Assembly: GCF_004514475.2 (NCBI RefSeq)
Contig: NZ_MYFO02000006.1
Coordinates: 234,096-298,095, forward strand
Reading direction: 5' to 3'
Length of the DNA stretch: 64,000 nucleotides
Source of the DNA: Paenibacillus athensensis
GTDB lineage: Bacteria > Bacillota > Bacilli > Paenibacillales > NBRC-103111
In this document: piece after piece, positions 34,473-42,675 of the stretch
How positions within the stretch are numbered: position 1 is the stretch's first letter
How the letters are laid out: the number at the start of each line of letters is the position of its first letter
The notes under the pieces: model-generated
The model's database searches: none
Seen by the model: only the letters and a program-made list of their open reading frames with translations
Told to the model about the DNA's origin: nothing
Position numbers and translations under genes: made by a program

Positions 34473-36071
34473 ATGAAACGTTTATCGCAAAAATGGATTA
34501 TCGCACTGCTCGCCTTGACCCTCTTGCTGCCGACCCTCGTCAGCGCCCATACGATTGGCGTACAAAGCAGCGCCTCCGACCTGCGCAGCACGCTGGAGCG
34601 ACTGCTCGGCGAGCACGGCCTGCTAGCCGTTATCGCGATGCAAAAAGGCATCGACAACGCCCCTGACTTTAAGGACGCCGCCGCTGCGCTGACTCAAAAC
34701 GGTGACGACCTCTCCGCTGCCGTCGGCTCGGTGTACGGCGAGGATGCCGGCAAAGCGTTTAACGGACTGTGGACGACGCACATCGGCTTTTTCGTCGATT
34801 ATGTCACAGCTACCGCCAAGCATGATGAAGCCGGACGTCAAGCAGCACTTGACAAGCTGGAGGCCTACGGCCCCGAATTCGGCGCTTTCCTGCACGGCGC
34901 CAATCCGAATTTGCCGGAAGACGCCATCGCTGCCGGCTTGAAGGAGCACGTCGGCCAGCTGATCGGCGCCTTTGACAGCTACGTGAACAAAGACTATCCG
35001 ACCGCTTATGCCAAGACGCGCGAGGCCTATGCGCATATGGTTCATTTCGGGCAAGTGCTGGCCGATGCCATTGTAATGCAATTCCCCGACAAATTTTCGC
35101 AGCAAGGCTCCAGCATGGCCGCGGCTGACCTGCGCTCAGCAGTCGACCGGCTGCTCGGGGAACACGGACTTCTTGCCGTATTAGCCATGCAAAAAGGGAT
35201 TGATGGCGCTGCTGACTTCAACGACGCCGCTGCGGCATTGGCAGCCAACACCGACGATTTGACCGCCGCGATCGCTTCCGTGTACGGGAACGATGCCGGC
35301 ACCGCGTTTAAAGGCTTGTGGAACGCGCATATCGGCTTTTTTGTCGACGTAGTTACAGCTACCGCAGCCAAGGACGAAATGAAGCGCAAAGCAGCGCTCG
35401 ACAAGCTGGACGGCTACGGCACGGATTTCGGCGGCTTTCTCGAAGGAGCCAACCCCGAGCATTTCAAGATGGCAGACATTGCCGCTGCGCTCAAGCCGCA
35501 TGTCGCCCAACTGATCGGCGCCTTTGACAGCTACGTAAACAAAGACTATCCGGCCGCGTATTCCAGCATCCGCGAAGCTTATACCCACATGTTCCATACG
35601 GGCGATTATTTGTCGGCTGGCATCGTCGCTCAATTCCAAAGCAAGTTTCACGATGCCGCTGCCCAGCCGATGACCAAGCTGTGGCTGCAAATCGGCAGCA
35701 GCTCCTTGAAGGTGAACGACCAGACAACCATGATGGATACCGCACCGTTTATTTGGGAAGGCAACGCATATGTGCCGCTGCGCTTCCTGAGCGAAGCAAT
35801 CGGCGCGACTGTGACGTGGGAGCAAGCGACCCAATCCGTCGAAGTGCAATCCGGCAGCGATACGCTGAAATTCCGCATCGGTCAAAGCGACGTGGACGTC
35901 AACGGCATGAAGCAAGCGATTGGCATGAACGTCGTGCTGAAGGACGGACGCACACAGGTGCCGCTGCGCTTTATCGCCGAGCTGCTTGGCTGGAACGTGC
36001 AATGGAATGACAGCGACTGGTCGATTATGCTGACCAAGCACATGATGCCGGCAGCTGCGCATTCCCATTAA
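34473..36071 (+). CDS. Secreted protein: duplicated helical domain plus CuAO_N domain
   Basis: A 532-residue exported protein. Its signal peptide ends near VSAHT (about 25). Residues about 35-215 and 218-395 are two copies of one helical domain; both open with DLRS-x5-LLGEHGLLAV-x-AMQKGID and both contain GLW-x2-HIGFFVD and QLIGAFDSYVNKDYP. Residues 404-525 are a CuAO_N1 domain (YVPLRFLSEAIGATVTWEQA, QVPLRFIAELLGWNVQW). The C-terminus HMMPAAAHSH could bind metal. GACAAAGGAGCG precedes the ATG. It is next to an ECF sigma/anti-sigma pair. The duplicated domain has many conserved His, Asp and aromatic residues; its function is unknown. Confidence 0.88.
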   Translation: MKRLSQKWIIALLALTLLLPTLVSAHTIGVQSSASDLRSTLERLLGEHGLLAVIAMQKGIDNAPDFKDAAAALTQNGDDLSAAVGSVYGEDAGKAFNGLWTTHIGFFVDYVTATAKHDEAGRQAALDKLEAYGPEFGAFLHGANPNLPEDAIAAGLKEHVGQLIGAFDSYVNKDYPTAYAKTREAYAHMVHFGQVLADAIVMQFPDKFSQQGSSMAAADLRSAVDRLLGEHGLLAVLAMQKGIDGAADFNDAAAALAANTDDLTAAIASVYGNDAGTAFKGLWNAHIGFFVDVVTATAAKDEMKRKAALDKLDGYGTDFGGFLEGANPEHFKMADIAAALKPHVAQLIGAFDSYVNKDYPAAYSSIREAYTHMFHTGDYLSAGIVAQFQSKFHDAAAQPMTKLWLQIGSSSLKVNDQTTMMDTAPFIWEGNAYVPLRFLSEAIGATVTWEQATQSVEVQSGSDTLKFRIGQSDVDVNGMKQAIGMNVVLKDGRTQVPLRFIAELLGWNVQWNDSDWSIMLTKHMMPAAAHSH

Positions 36072-36131
36072 TGGACGCAGCGCCGGACATCCGGCCGCGC
36101 TTAACTCCGTGGCGCCGATCTGGCGCTACGC

Positions 36132-36187
36132 AAAAAGGTGAAGCTTGGGCTTTCGCATCGAATGCGGAGCTTGCTTCACCTTTTTTT
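36132..36187. terminator. Bidirectional terminator between convergent genes
   Basis: AAAAAGGTGAAGC pairs with GCTTCACCTTTTT, with an extended inner stem. A or T runs on each side suit both the 34473 gene and the kinase gene ending at 36217. Confidence 0.92.
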
Positions 36188-36216
36188 ATAGCAAAATCCG
36201 GGAATTCGCTTTGCCC

Positions 36217-37461
36217 TCATCGCGCCAGCGGGAACATCATCTCCACCTGCGTCCCTGTACCGGGAACGCTCGTAAACCGGATTGTTCCCTTCATCGCCTC
36301 AATCAGCCGGAACGTGACCATCAAGCCGAGCCCCGTGCCCGTCTCTTTCATGGAATAATACGGGCTGCCCAGCCGCTTCAATTGCTCCGGCGTCATCCCT
36401 TTGCCGGTATCGGTGACCAGCACAATCGCCTGATCCTTGCGCTCGGCGATTTCGATTTCCACGGTGCCCCCGCCTTCAATCGCTTCGACCGCATTTTTCA
36501 TCACATTCATCAGCACCTGCTGGAGCTTGTATTTGTCGGAGTTCAGCAGCGGATTGCCGCTTAATCGCACTTGCAGCTCTACGCCGTGCATGACGGCATA
36601 AGCCTGAATCAAGTCGGTCGTCGTGCGCACGATTTCCACCAGCGACAGCTCGCTGATATGCTCCAATTGCGGCTTGGCAAAGCTCAAGTAATCGCTGATA
36701 ATCTTTTCGGCCCGGTCCAGCTCGGCAATGGCCGTTGTAATGAATTCCTTGTTTTTATCGACCAGCGTTTCACGGGTCAGCTGCAAAAAGCCACGCACCA
36801 CCGTAAGCGGGTTGCGAATTTCATGCGCCACGGAAGCGGCCAGCTCGCTCATGACCATCAGCTTTTCCGATTGGGCCAGCTCCTGCCGCATTTTGAACGT
36901 CTCGGCAATATTTTCGATCAACAGCCCAGCTACCAGCATCGTCACCACATACAATGCGGCAATGATCAGAACCGACGAAATGCCGTGTTGAAAAAATAAA
37001 GTCTCGTGCTTCACCCGCGAGTATATATACAGATGGGAAAGTGTCACGCAAAACGAAAATAACCCGCAAGCGACAAGCATCGGTACGCGCACCCACGGCT
37101 GCCATTGGATGAAGCGCGGACGCAGCAGCGATAAATACAACGTGTTCAAAAGCACCGGAAAATAAACCAGGAACAACGCGTCGCCGCCCTGGGCAATCCG
37201 GTACAGCAGCATCATCACCGTTGCCAGCAGACCGGCGCGGCGGCTGCCATACAAAAAGGTCAGGATCAGCGGCACCCAGCGCAGGTCCCATCGGAAGCCG
37301 TCAAACGAAATCGGCAGCGTTACGCAAAAGACGGCGCAAATGCCGCCGATGATTCCGAACAGCCAATCCTTGTTCCAGCCGGATTTGCCCATCAGCATGA
37401 ACTGGCACGCCATAATGGATACAAGGATTGCCAGCACCTGCAAAAATAAGTCTTTCACCAT
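36217..37461 (-). CDS. 5TMR_LYT sensor histidine kinase (KinB-like)
   Basis: 414 residues from ATG 37461 (AAGGGGA upstream; the frame upstream is noncoding). About six membrane helices occupy residues 1-195, with the 5TMR_LYT pattern (GIIGGICAVFCVTLPISFDG, RWVPLILTFLYGSRRAGLLA). The HisKA box is SVAHEIRNPLTVVRGFLQLT, and the ATPase domain contains NVMKNAVEAIE, DTGKGM and GTGLGL. This is the architecture of the sporulation kinase KinB. No response regulator is linked, which is normal for phosphorelay kinases that feed Spo0F. The role is inferred. Confidence 0.9.
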   Translation of the reverse strand: MVKDLFLQVLAILVSIMACQFMLMGKSGWNKDWLFGIIGGICAVFCVTLPISFDGFRWDLRWVPLILTFLYGSRRAGLLATVMMLLYRIAQGGDALFLVYFPVLLNTLYLSLLRPRFIQWQPWVRVPMLVACGLFSFCVTLSHLYIYSRVKHETLFFQHGISSVLIIAALYVVTMLVAGLLIENIAETFKMRQELAQSEKLMVMSELAASVAHEIRNPLTVVRGFLQLTRETLVDKNKEFITTAIAELDRAEKIISDYLSFAKPQLEHISELSLVEIVRTTTDLIQAYAVMHGVELQVRLSGNPLLNSDKYKLQQVLMNVMKNAVEAIEGGGTVEIEIAERKDQAIVLVTDTGKGMTPEQLKRLGSPYYSMKETGTGLGLMVTFRLIEAMKGTIRFTSVPGTGTQVEMMFPLAR

Positions 37462-37686
37462 TCTTGATGTCCCCTTTATGTATGAAAAGTCAATCAGGGC
37501 AGGCGTCCAATCATCGGTTACCCTCGGCACATATGTTATATCAGAACAGCAGGCAGGGGATACGAACCCAAGCGTTCCAGCAGTCCGGGAGCCATGAATC
37601 CGGACCACGCGACAGTCCGTTCCGCAAGCCTGCTGGTCGGCATTAACCTTGAAACTAATTATATGATCGATACGGGAGGGATTTGC

Positions 37687-37794
37687 ATGTCTTATGCAGC
37701 CGGATGCGCACCTGTAGGTGGATTGTGGACAACAACAGGTACTATTTTAGTGCTTTATGTCCTGCTTGTCATCATTCTTCGTACTTTCTATTAA
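37687..37794 (+). CDS. YjcZ-family sporulation mini-protein
   Basis: A 35-residue protein: MSYAAGCAPVGGLWTTTGTI then LVLYVLLVIILRTFY. A Gly/Cys-rich head precedes a single hydrophobic helix with the family LVLyiLLVII signature. GGGAGGG lies upstream of the ATG. These peptides are common, often multi-copy, in spore formers. Related ORF at 52332. Confidence 0.85.
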   Translation: MSYAAGCAPVGGLWTTTGTILVLYVLLVIILRTFY

Positions 37795-37842
37795 GAAACC
37801 GGAAAGAGCGGCGCTCTTTGGAGCCGCTTGAGACCACGCCAG

Positions 37843-37884
37843 CCGGCCTTTGCTCCCATGCGGACAAAGGCCGGTTCGTTTATT
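37843..37884 (+). terminator. Terminator of the YjcZ-type gene
   Basis: CCGGCCTTTG (37843-37852) pairs perfectly with CAAAGGCCGG (37865-37874), followed by a T-rich tail. Confidence 0.8.
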
Positions 37885-38077
37885 ATTGGGCCTGAGCGGA
37901 CAAGTCGCCTTGTCTGCTTGGCGCGAGCGGCAGCCAACTGGCCTGCTGCCAACAAAAATGACCTCTGTCTCCACTGTGTGTGGAGCTGAGGTCATGGCGG
38001 GCATGCGTCGTTGGCGACGTGGTCCGTTGGCTGATTGGTTTGGTTGGTGGTGCAGGTTCGTGGTGGGCGTAGCTTCG

Positions 38078-38362
38078 CTGGTGAGCGCACACAAACTGGT
38101 AAGCGTAGCTTTGCAGGTGAGTGCAGCTTCAAGACTGGTGAGTGCACACAAACTGGTAAGTGTAGCTTTGCTGGTGAGTGCAGCTTCAAGACTGGTGAGT
38201 GCACACAAACTCGTAAGCGTAGCTGCGCTGGTAAGAGCAGCTCCAAGACTGGTGAGTGCACACAAGCTCGTAAGCGTAGCTGCGCTGGTAAGAGCAGCTC
38301 CAAGACTGGTGAGCGCACACAAACTGGTAAGCGTAGCTTCGCTGCTGAGAGCAGCTTCGCCG
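38078..38362. repeat. Five tandem copies of a 57-base repeat in a 700-base spacer
   Basis: Copies start at 38078, 38135, 38192, 38249 and 38306 (CTGGTGAG-GCACACAA..., exact 57-base period), with the last diverging. The period is 19 codons, so all frames stay open for long stretches. A minus-strand frame gives a 19-residue repeat (LTSLCALTSLGAALTSAAT), but it has no ribosome site. The rest of 37885-38509 shows degenerate related words and no gene that I can support. Confidence 0.9.
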
Positions 38363-38509
38363 GTGGCAGCAGGCTCGTCGGCACCGTGCGCGATTCCCGG
38401 AGCACGGCTGGCTGTACGTGGGCCGGCATCCGTAGTAGGGGCAGCTTCGCTCTTGGCCGCAGCTTTGCACATGCATGGAGCTTCGCTGGCCGCAGTCCTG
38501 CGGGAGCCA

Positions 38510-39796
38510 TTAAGGCATTCGCAGCGGATACGCTTGTACCCGTTGGCCCCGGGTAAATCCGCTTCCCCCGGCAGGCAGCACAATCAAGCAATCCGCATCC
38601 TTGATCGTGACCATGAGACTGGATTTGTCCATACCCGCCGGGCGGACACGCAGACAGCCGTTCTCTTCACCGATCATTCCCCTTACGTAACGGGGATACG
38701 CCGAGCCCTTCGGATAATCCGCGTCCAGCAGCGCGGTGAACGGGCGGGGCACTGGAGCCTTATTGCCGAGCATCGCGCGAAGCACCGGAGCCGCAAACAG
38801 CTCAAAGCCAACAAACGCAGCGCCCGGATTGCCGGACAAAGCCAGCAGCAGCTTGCCGTTCAGCTCGGCTGCGCTCGTCGGACTGCCAGGCCGCAACGCG
38901 ACCTTATTAAACAGCAGCCGACCGCTCCACCGGGCGAACAGCTCAACCAGCACATCGCGGTCGCCCACAGAGACGCCTCCGGTCGTCAGCACCAGATCGG
39001 CATCGCCGACGGCCCGCAGGATCGCCCGCTCCACCTGTGCGGCGTCGTCGGACAACGCCGGCATAATCACGGGCTCGCCGCCCGCCTCCAGCACCTGTGC
39101 CGCCAGCATGTAGCTGTTGCTGTTGCGGATGCGGCCCGGCCGCAGCGGCTCGTCGACGTTCAGCAGCTCCGCGCCGGTGGCAAAAATCGCCACGCGCGGC
39201 TTGCGCAGCACGCGCGCCTCATGATGGCCGAACGCCGCGAGCAGCGCCGCCTCGCCCGGCCCAATGCGCGCGCCCGCGTCAAGCAGCCGCTCGCCCGCGG
39301 CCATCTCGCCCGCAACGGGCGTCAGATTGCTGCCGGCCGGCAGCATCTTGCGGATGCCCACCACCACGCCGACAGCGGCGCGCTCCGGGGCATCCGTCAT
39401 CTCCAGCATGACGACGGTGTCCGCGCCTTCCGGCACGGCCGCTCCCGTCATGATGCGAGCCGCCGCGCCGGGCGTCAGCCTGCGGCGCGGCACGTCGCCG
39501 GCGGCGATAACTTCGCCGACGCGCAGCCGGGCCGGACGCTCGGGCGTTGCGCCGGCAATATCGGCGGCGCGCACGGCATAGCCGTCGACGCCGGAGCGGC
39601 GAAAATGCGGCACGTCGCAAGCCGCATCCAAAGGCGCGGCCAGGCGGCGGCCGAGCGCCAACGCGAGCGGCAGCGTCTCTGCCGTCATGCAGCGGGCGTA
39701 AGACAGCAGCAGCTCGCGGGCAGCAGCAACGCCCAGCGCTTGGCGGCCAAAGCGCAGCGCCAGCCCGGAAGAAGAATCCCGCAGCGGCATGGACAT
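38510..39796 (-). CDS. moeA: Molybdopterin molybdotransferase MoeA
   Basis: A 428-residue enzyme that inserts molybdate into adenylated molybdopterin. Motifs include the N-terminal FRRSGVDGYAVRAADI, GAARIMTGAAVPEGADTVVM and, in the MogA-like domain, TTGGVSVGDRDV and ALSGNPGAAFVGFE. Full length. It begins five bases after the moaA stop, so they are translated from one transcript. Confidence 0.96.
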   Translation of the reverse strand: MSMPLRDSSSGLALRFGRQALGVAAARELLLSYARCMTAETLPLALALGRRLAAPLDAACDVPHFRRSGVDGYAVRAADIAGATPERPARLRVGEVIAAGDVPRRRLTPGAAARIMTGAAVPEGADTVVMLEMTDAPERAAVGVVVGIRKMLPAGSNLTPVAGEMAAGERLLDAGARIGPGEAALLAAFGHHEARVLRKPRVAIFATGAELLNVDEPLRPGRIRNSNSYMLAAQVLEAGGEPVIMPALSDDAAQVERAILRAVGDADLVLTTGGVSVGDRDVLVELFARWSGRLLFNKVALRPGSPTSAAELNGKLLLALSGNPGAAFVGFELFAAPVLRAMLGNKAPVPRPFTALLDADYPKGSAYPRYVRGMIGEENGCLRVRPAGMDKSSLMVTIKDADCLIVLPAGGSGFTRGQRVQAYPLRMP

Positions 39797-39801
39797 CGCG
39801 A

Positions 39802-40806
39802 TCAGCCCCCGATCTGCGACATCCGCCGCTCGGTCGGCGTATGCGACATCGCAGCGTTAACGAGCGCCTGCGCCATTTCGTGGCTTTCCGGCTTCATCCC
39901 GAGCGCCCGAAAAAACAACGCCTCCACCGCAGCGTCATCGCCAAGCAGCGGGCGGACGTTAAATTCATCCGACCAGTACAAGCACGGCTTGATATTGCCG
40001 TCGGCCGTCAGCCGCAGCCGGTTGCACGTCTGGCAAAAATGATCGCTCACCGGATGAATCAGCCCGAACGAGCCCGCCGCCCCGGCGATCCGGTAGCTTT
40101 GCGCCGGTCCGTTTCCGTACACCGCTTCAGTCGGCTCCGCCGACCACCCCCGCGCCGCGCAGCGTTCCAGCACAGCGGACAGCGGTACATATTTGCTTTT
40201 CCAACCCTCGTCCTGATGGCCGATCGGCATATATTCGATAAAACGCACCTGCACGGCGCGTTCCCGCGTCATTTGCAAAAAATCGTCAATCTCGTCGTCG
40301 TTAATTCCCTTCATCAGCACCACATTCAGCTTGATCGGCGCAAGACCAACCCGATAAGCCGCCTCGATGCTCTCCAGCACCCGGCGAATGTCGCCGCCAC
40401 GCGTAATCAGCGCAAAACGGTCGGCGCGCAGCGAATCCAGACTGATGTTGACCCGGGTCAATCCGGCTGCCCGCAGCTTTTCGGCTTTGCCGGCAAAATA
40501 AATCCCATTGGTCGTCAGCGCAATATCCTCAATACCCGGAATGGCCGACAGGCGCGCAACGAGCTGCTCCAGCTGCTTACGGACAAGCGGTTCGCCTCCC
40601 GTCAGCCGCAGCTTGCGGACTCCAAGGCCGGCGACAATCCGCACCACCTCGGCAATTTCGTCAAACGTCAGCAGCCGCTCGTCGGGCTCAAACTCCATCC
40701 CCTCTTCGGGCATACAATACACGCAACGTAAATTACAACGATCCGTCACGGAAATACGCAAATAATCGTGCATCCGTCCAAAACGGTCCATCAGCAAGCG
40801 CGGCAT
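39802..40806 (-). CDS. moaA: GTP 3',8-cyclase MoaA
   Basis: 334 residues. The radical-SAM cluster C-x3-C-x2-C is seen in TDRCNLRCVYCMPEEG near the N-terminus. The second 4Fe-4S site is CQTCNRLRLTADGNIKPCLY. The C-terminus ends in the conserved GG (SQIGG), which is needed for catalysis. It makes the first intermediate of molybdenum cofactor from GTP. I prefer ATG 40806 (AAGGTGA five bases upstream) to the GTG at 40815. moaC, moaD and moaE are not in the window. Confidence 0.96.
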   Translation of the reverse strand: MPRLLMDRFGRMHDYLRISVTDRCNLRCVYCMPEEGMEFEPDERLLTFDEIAEVVRIVAGLGVRKLRLTGGEPLVRKQLEQLVARLSAIPGIEDIALTTNGIYFAGKAEKLRAAGLTRVNISLDSLRADRFALITRGGDIRRVLESIEAAYRVGLAPIKLNVVLMKGINDDEIDDFLQMTRERAVQVRFIEYMPIGHQDEGWKSKYVPLSAVLERCAARGWSAEPTEAVYGNGPAQSYRIAGAAGSFGLIHPVSDHFCQTCNRLRLTADGNIKPCLYWSDEFNVRPLLGDDAAVEALFFRALGMKPESHEMAQALVNAAMSHTPTERRMSQIGG

Positions 40807-40815
40807 AAGAGTCAC

Positions 40816-41263
40816 CTTCTCCCTACGTCCATTATGGCATATTTCCTGACAAAAATATAGAATAAAATCGTATTACGATCAAAAATGAGTAACTTTAATG
40901 CGTTATATGTCACGAAACATAACATGATAATCCGGTATTATCAAAAAAACCGCGGCACGCCAACCTTTCCACAAGTCACCTTGCTTCCGTTGCTCGCGTG
41001 TGGTCGCTCGATATGGGCAGCTATCACCCTGTACGCCGCGCGTGTTGGCCCGATACGTTCCCCGCACGGTCCCGCTCGCTGCTGCTTCACCGCCGAGCTT
41101 TCCCCGCATCGGTCCGCTCCTTCGCTGCGCTCACCGTCAGCTTTCGCCGCATCGGTCCGCTCCATCGCTGCTGCTTCACCGCCGAGCTTTCCCCGCATCG
41201 GTCCGCTCCTTCGCTGCGCTCACCGTCAGCTTTCGCCGCGTCGGTCCGCTCCGCCCCCCGCGC
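40816..41263. repeat. Noncoding spacer with an 89-base direct duplication
   Basis: Two near-identical 89-base units begin at 41076 and 41165. Each holds two copies of a CCGCATCGGTCCGCTCC word, four in all (near 41105, 41148, 41193 and 41238, the last with one change). No gene, riboswitch or promoter could be supported in the spacer, which separates moaA from mobA. Confidence 0.8.
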
Positions 41264-41896
41264 TCAGCGCGCCTCCCCGCCGAACACATCCTCCGGCGTG
41301 TTCCAGTTCGTCGCGAAGCCGGGGCCGATGCCCTGCTCACGCAGCCATTCCTCCTCCGCCCACACATAGCGGAGGCGCTCCAGCAGCGCCATCATCCGGC
41401 GCTCGCCTGCTCCCAGCAGCGCCGCCGCCTCGGCTGCTGCCGGCTCCGCTGCATACACCCCATGCAGCGGATGTATGCGGCCGCCAAGGCGCGGCACCGC
41501 TGCTTCGACGCCAGCGTCGAAGCAGCGGGCAGCGAGCGCAGCGGCGGCCGGAGCTGACACGTGCGGCATGTCGCAGCCGACGACCCAAATCAGCCCCGCC
41601 CCGGCTTCGGCGGCGGCAGCGTGCAGGCCGGCCAGCGGGCCGGCCCCGGGCCAGGCGTCGGGGATGCAGCGCACCGACGCCCCCATCCCGCCGCCGTCCG
41701 CGGTCGGCGGCCACAACTGCAGCGCCGGCTGAAGCGTCTCGGGAGCGTTCGTCACGACGAACACCTCCGCACACAGCCGACTCATCTCCCGCAGTTGGCG
41801 CAGCAGCAGCGGCTCCCCGCCGAAGGGCAGCAGCGCCTTCGGCCGGCCCCCCATCCGGCGGCCCGCTCCGCCGGCCAGAATCGCCCCGCGAATCAC
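41264..41896 (-). CDS. mobA: Molybdenum cofactor guanylyltransferase MobA
   Basis: A 210-residue nucleotidyltransferase. AILAGGAGRRMGGRPKALLP is the GTP-binding signature, and WVVGCDMPHV the metal-binding Asp region. It attaches GMP to molybdopterin. Its GTG start overlaps the MOSC gene stop by four bases (GTGA), so they are translationally coupled. In sulfite-oxidase-type enzymes the GMP form is not used, which suggests further Mo enzymes elsewhere in the genome. Confidence 0.93.
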   Translation of the reverse strand: MIRGAILAGGAGRRMGGRPKALLPFGGEPLLLRQLREMSRLCAEVFVVTNAPETLQPALQLWPPTADGGGMGASVRCIPDAWPGAGPLAGLHAAAAEAGAGLIWVVGCDMPHVSAPAAAALAARCFDAGVEAAVPRLGGRIHPLHGVYAAEPAAAEAAALLGAGERRMMALLERLRYVWAEEEWLREQGIGPGFATNWNTPEDVFGGEAR

Positions 41897-42543
41897 AGTG
41901 GCAGTTCCTCCAGCCGTTTCACGAACGATTCGCGCCAGCTTGCGGACAAGGCCGCTACCCCTACAATCCGCTCTATCCCTTCGCGGTCTCCCTTGTCCGT
42001 GTACTTGATCCGGTTGGCAAAAGCCACCGTAACGCCGCCCGCATCCCGCTCCAGCAAACGCAGCTCAGGACGCGCCGGCAGGACGCCTTCCTCCAGCACC
42101 CGAAAGTAGTAGCCCGTGAATCCGCTATCCTGCACGCGCTGCACCAGATCGGCGACACCGTAGCGCGCCGCCAATTTGAAGCAGGGCTGACGCGGCTGCG
42201 ATACCTGAACAACCGCTTCGCCGAGCCGAAAAATATCGCCTATGCAGACTTCCGTCTCAAGTAAACCGCGCACCGTCACATTTTCGCCAAACGCCCCGTG
42301 TCCGAGCTTGCGCTCCAGCAGCTGCTCCCAGTAGCCGTAATGCTCCTGGCAATATACGCAAAGCGCCTTGTCCTCGCCGCCGTGATGGACCCGATCAGCC
42401 TGACCGTCCCCTTCCAGCTGCGTCTTGGACAAATACAAAGAGGAGCTGACCGGAGTTTTTACAATCCCCGTGACCAGCTCTTTGCTCTGATACAACATCG
42501 CATGCGGCATTCCTGTGTTGATCGCTGCAACCTCCACACCCAT
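41893..42543 (-). CDS. MOSC-domain protein (YiiM-like)
   Basis: A 216-residue protein. KTQLEGDGQADRVHHGGEDK is the MOSC core, and GAFGENVTVRGL, VQVSQPRQPCFKLAARYG carry the invariant Cys and the glycine-rich loop. A C-terminal 3-alpha-like tail follows. YiiM-type proteins use the molybdenum cofactor to reduce N-hydroxylated or S-oxide compounds, or assist cofactor sulfuration. Coupled to mobA. Confidence 0.92.
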   Translation of the reverse strand: MGVEVAAINTGMPHAMLYQSKELVTGIVKTPVSSSLYLSKTQLEGDGQADRVHHGGEDKALCVYCQEHYGYWEQLLERKLGHGAFGENVTVRGLLETEVCIGDIFRLGEAVVQVSQPRQPCFKLAARYGVADLVQRVQDSGFTGYYFRVLEEGVLPARPELRLLERDAGGVTVAFANRIKYTDKGDREGIERIVGVAALSASWRESFVKRLEELPL

Positions 42544-42675
42544 TCCCCCGCCTTCAAGCTGTTTCGTATTGCTTTAACTATACCAAAAGCAGCTTTGAAA
42601 GTCAGCGGCAGCCGCGCACTCTGCCCGACGCACTTCACTTGGAAGCCGATACCTCAGCCCGCACTCGGCCCACGC

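Noticed and set aside
38078..38362. CRISPR array
   Set aside because: Whole 57-base units repeat without unique spacers, and no cas genes are present.
37747..38583. A repetitive 278-residue protein on the minus strand
   Set aside because: No ribosome site, overlaps the moeA end, and the periodicity follows from the 57-base DNA repeat, which keeps every frame open.
37850..40042. A 730-codon open frame on the plus strand
   Set aside because: It runs antisense through moeA and the end of moaA and through the 57-base repeats. It has no ribosome site and no family resemblance; GC-rich codon bias leaves such frames open.
40816..41263. Molybdenum-cofactor riboswitch before moaA
   Set aside because: No recognisable moco RNA pairing pattern; the spacer is dominated by direct repeats.
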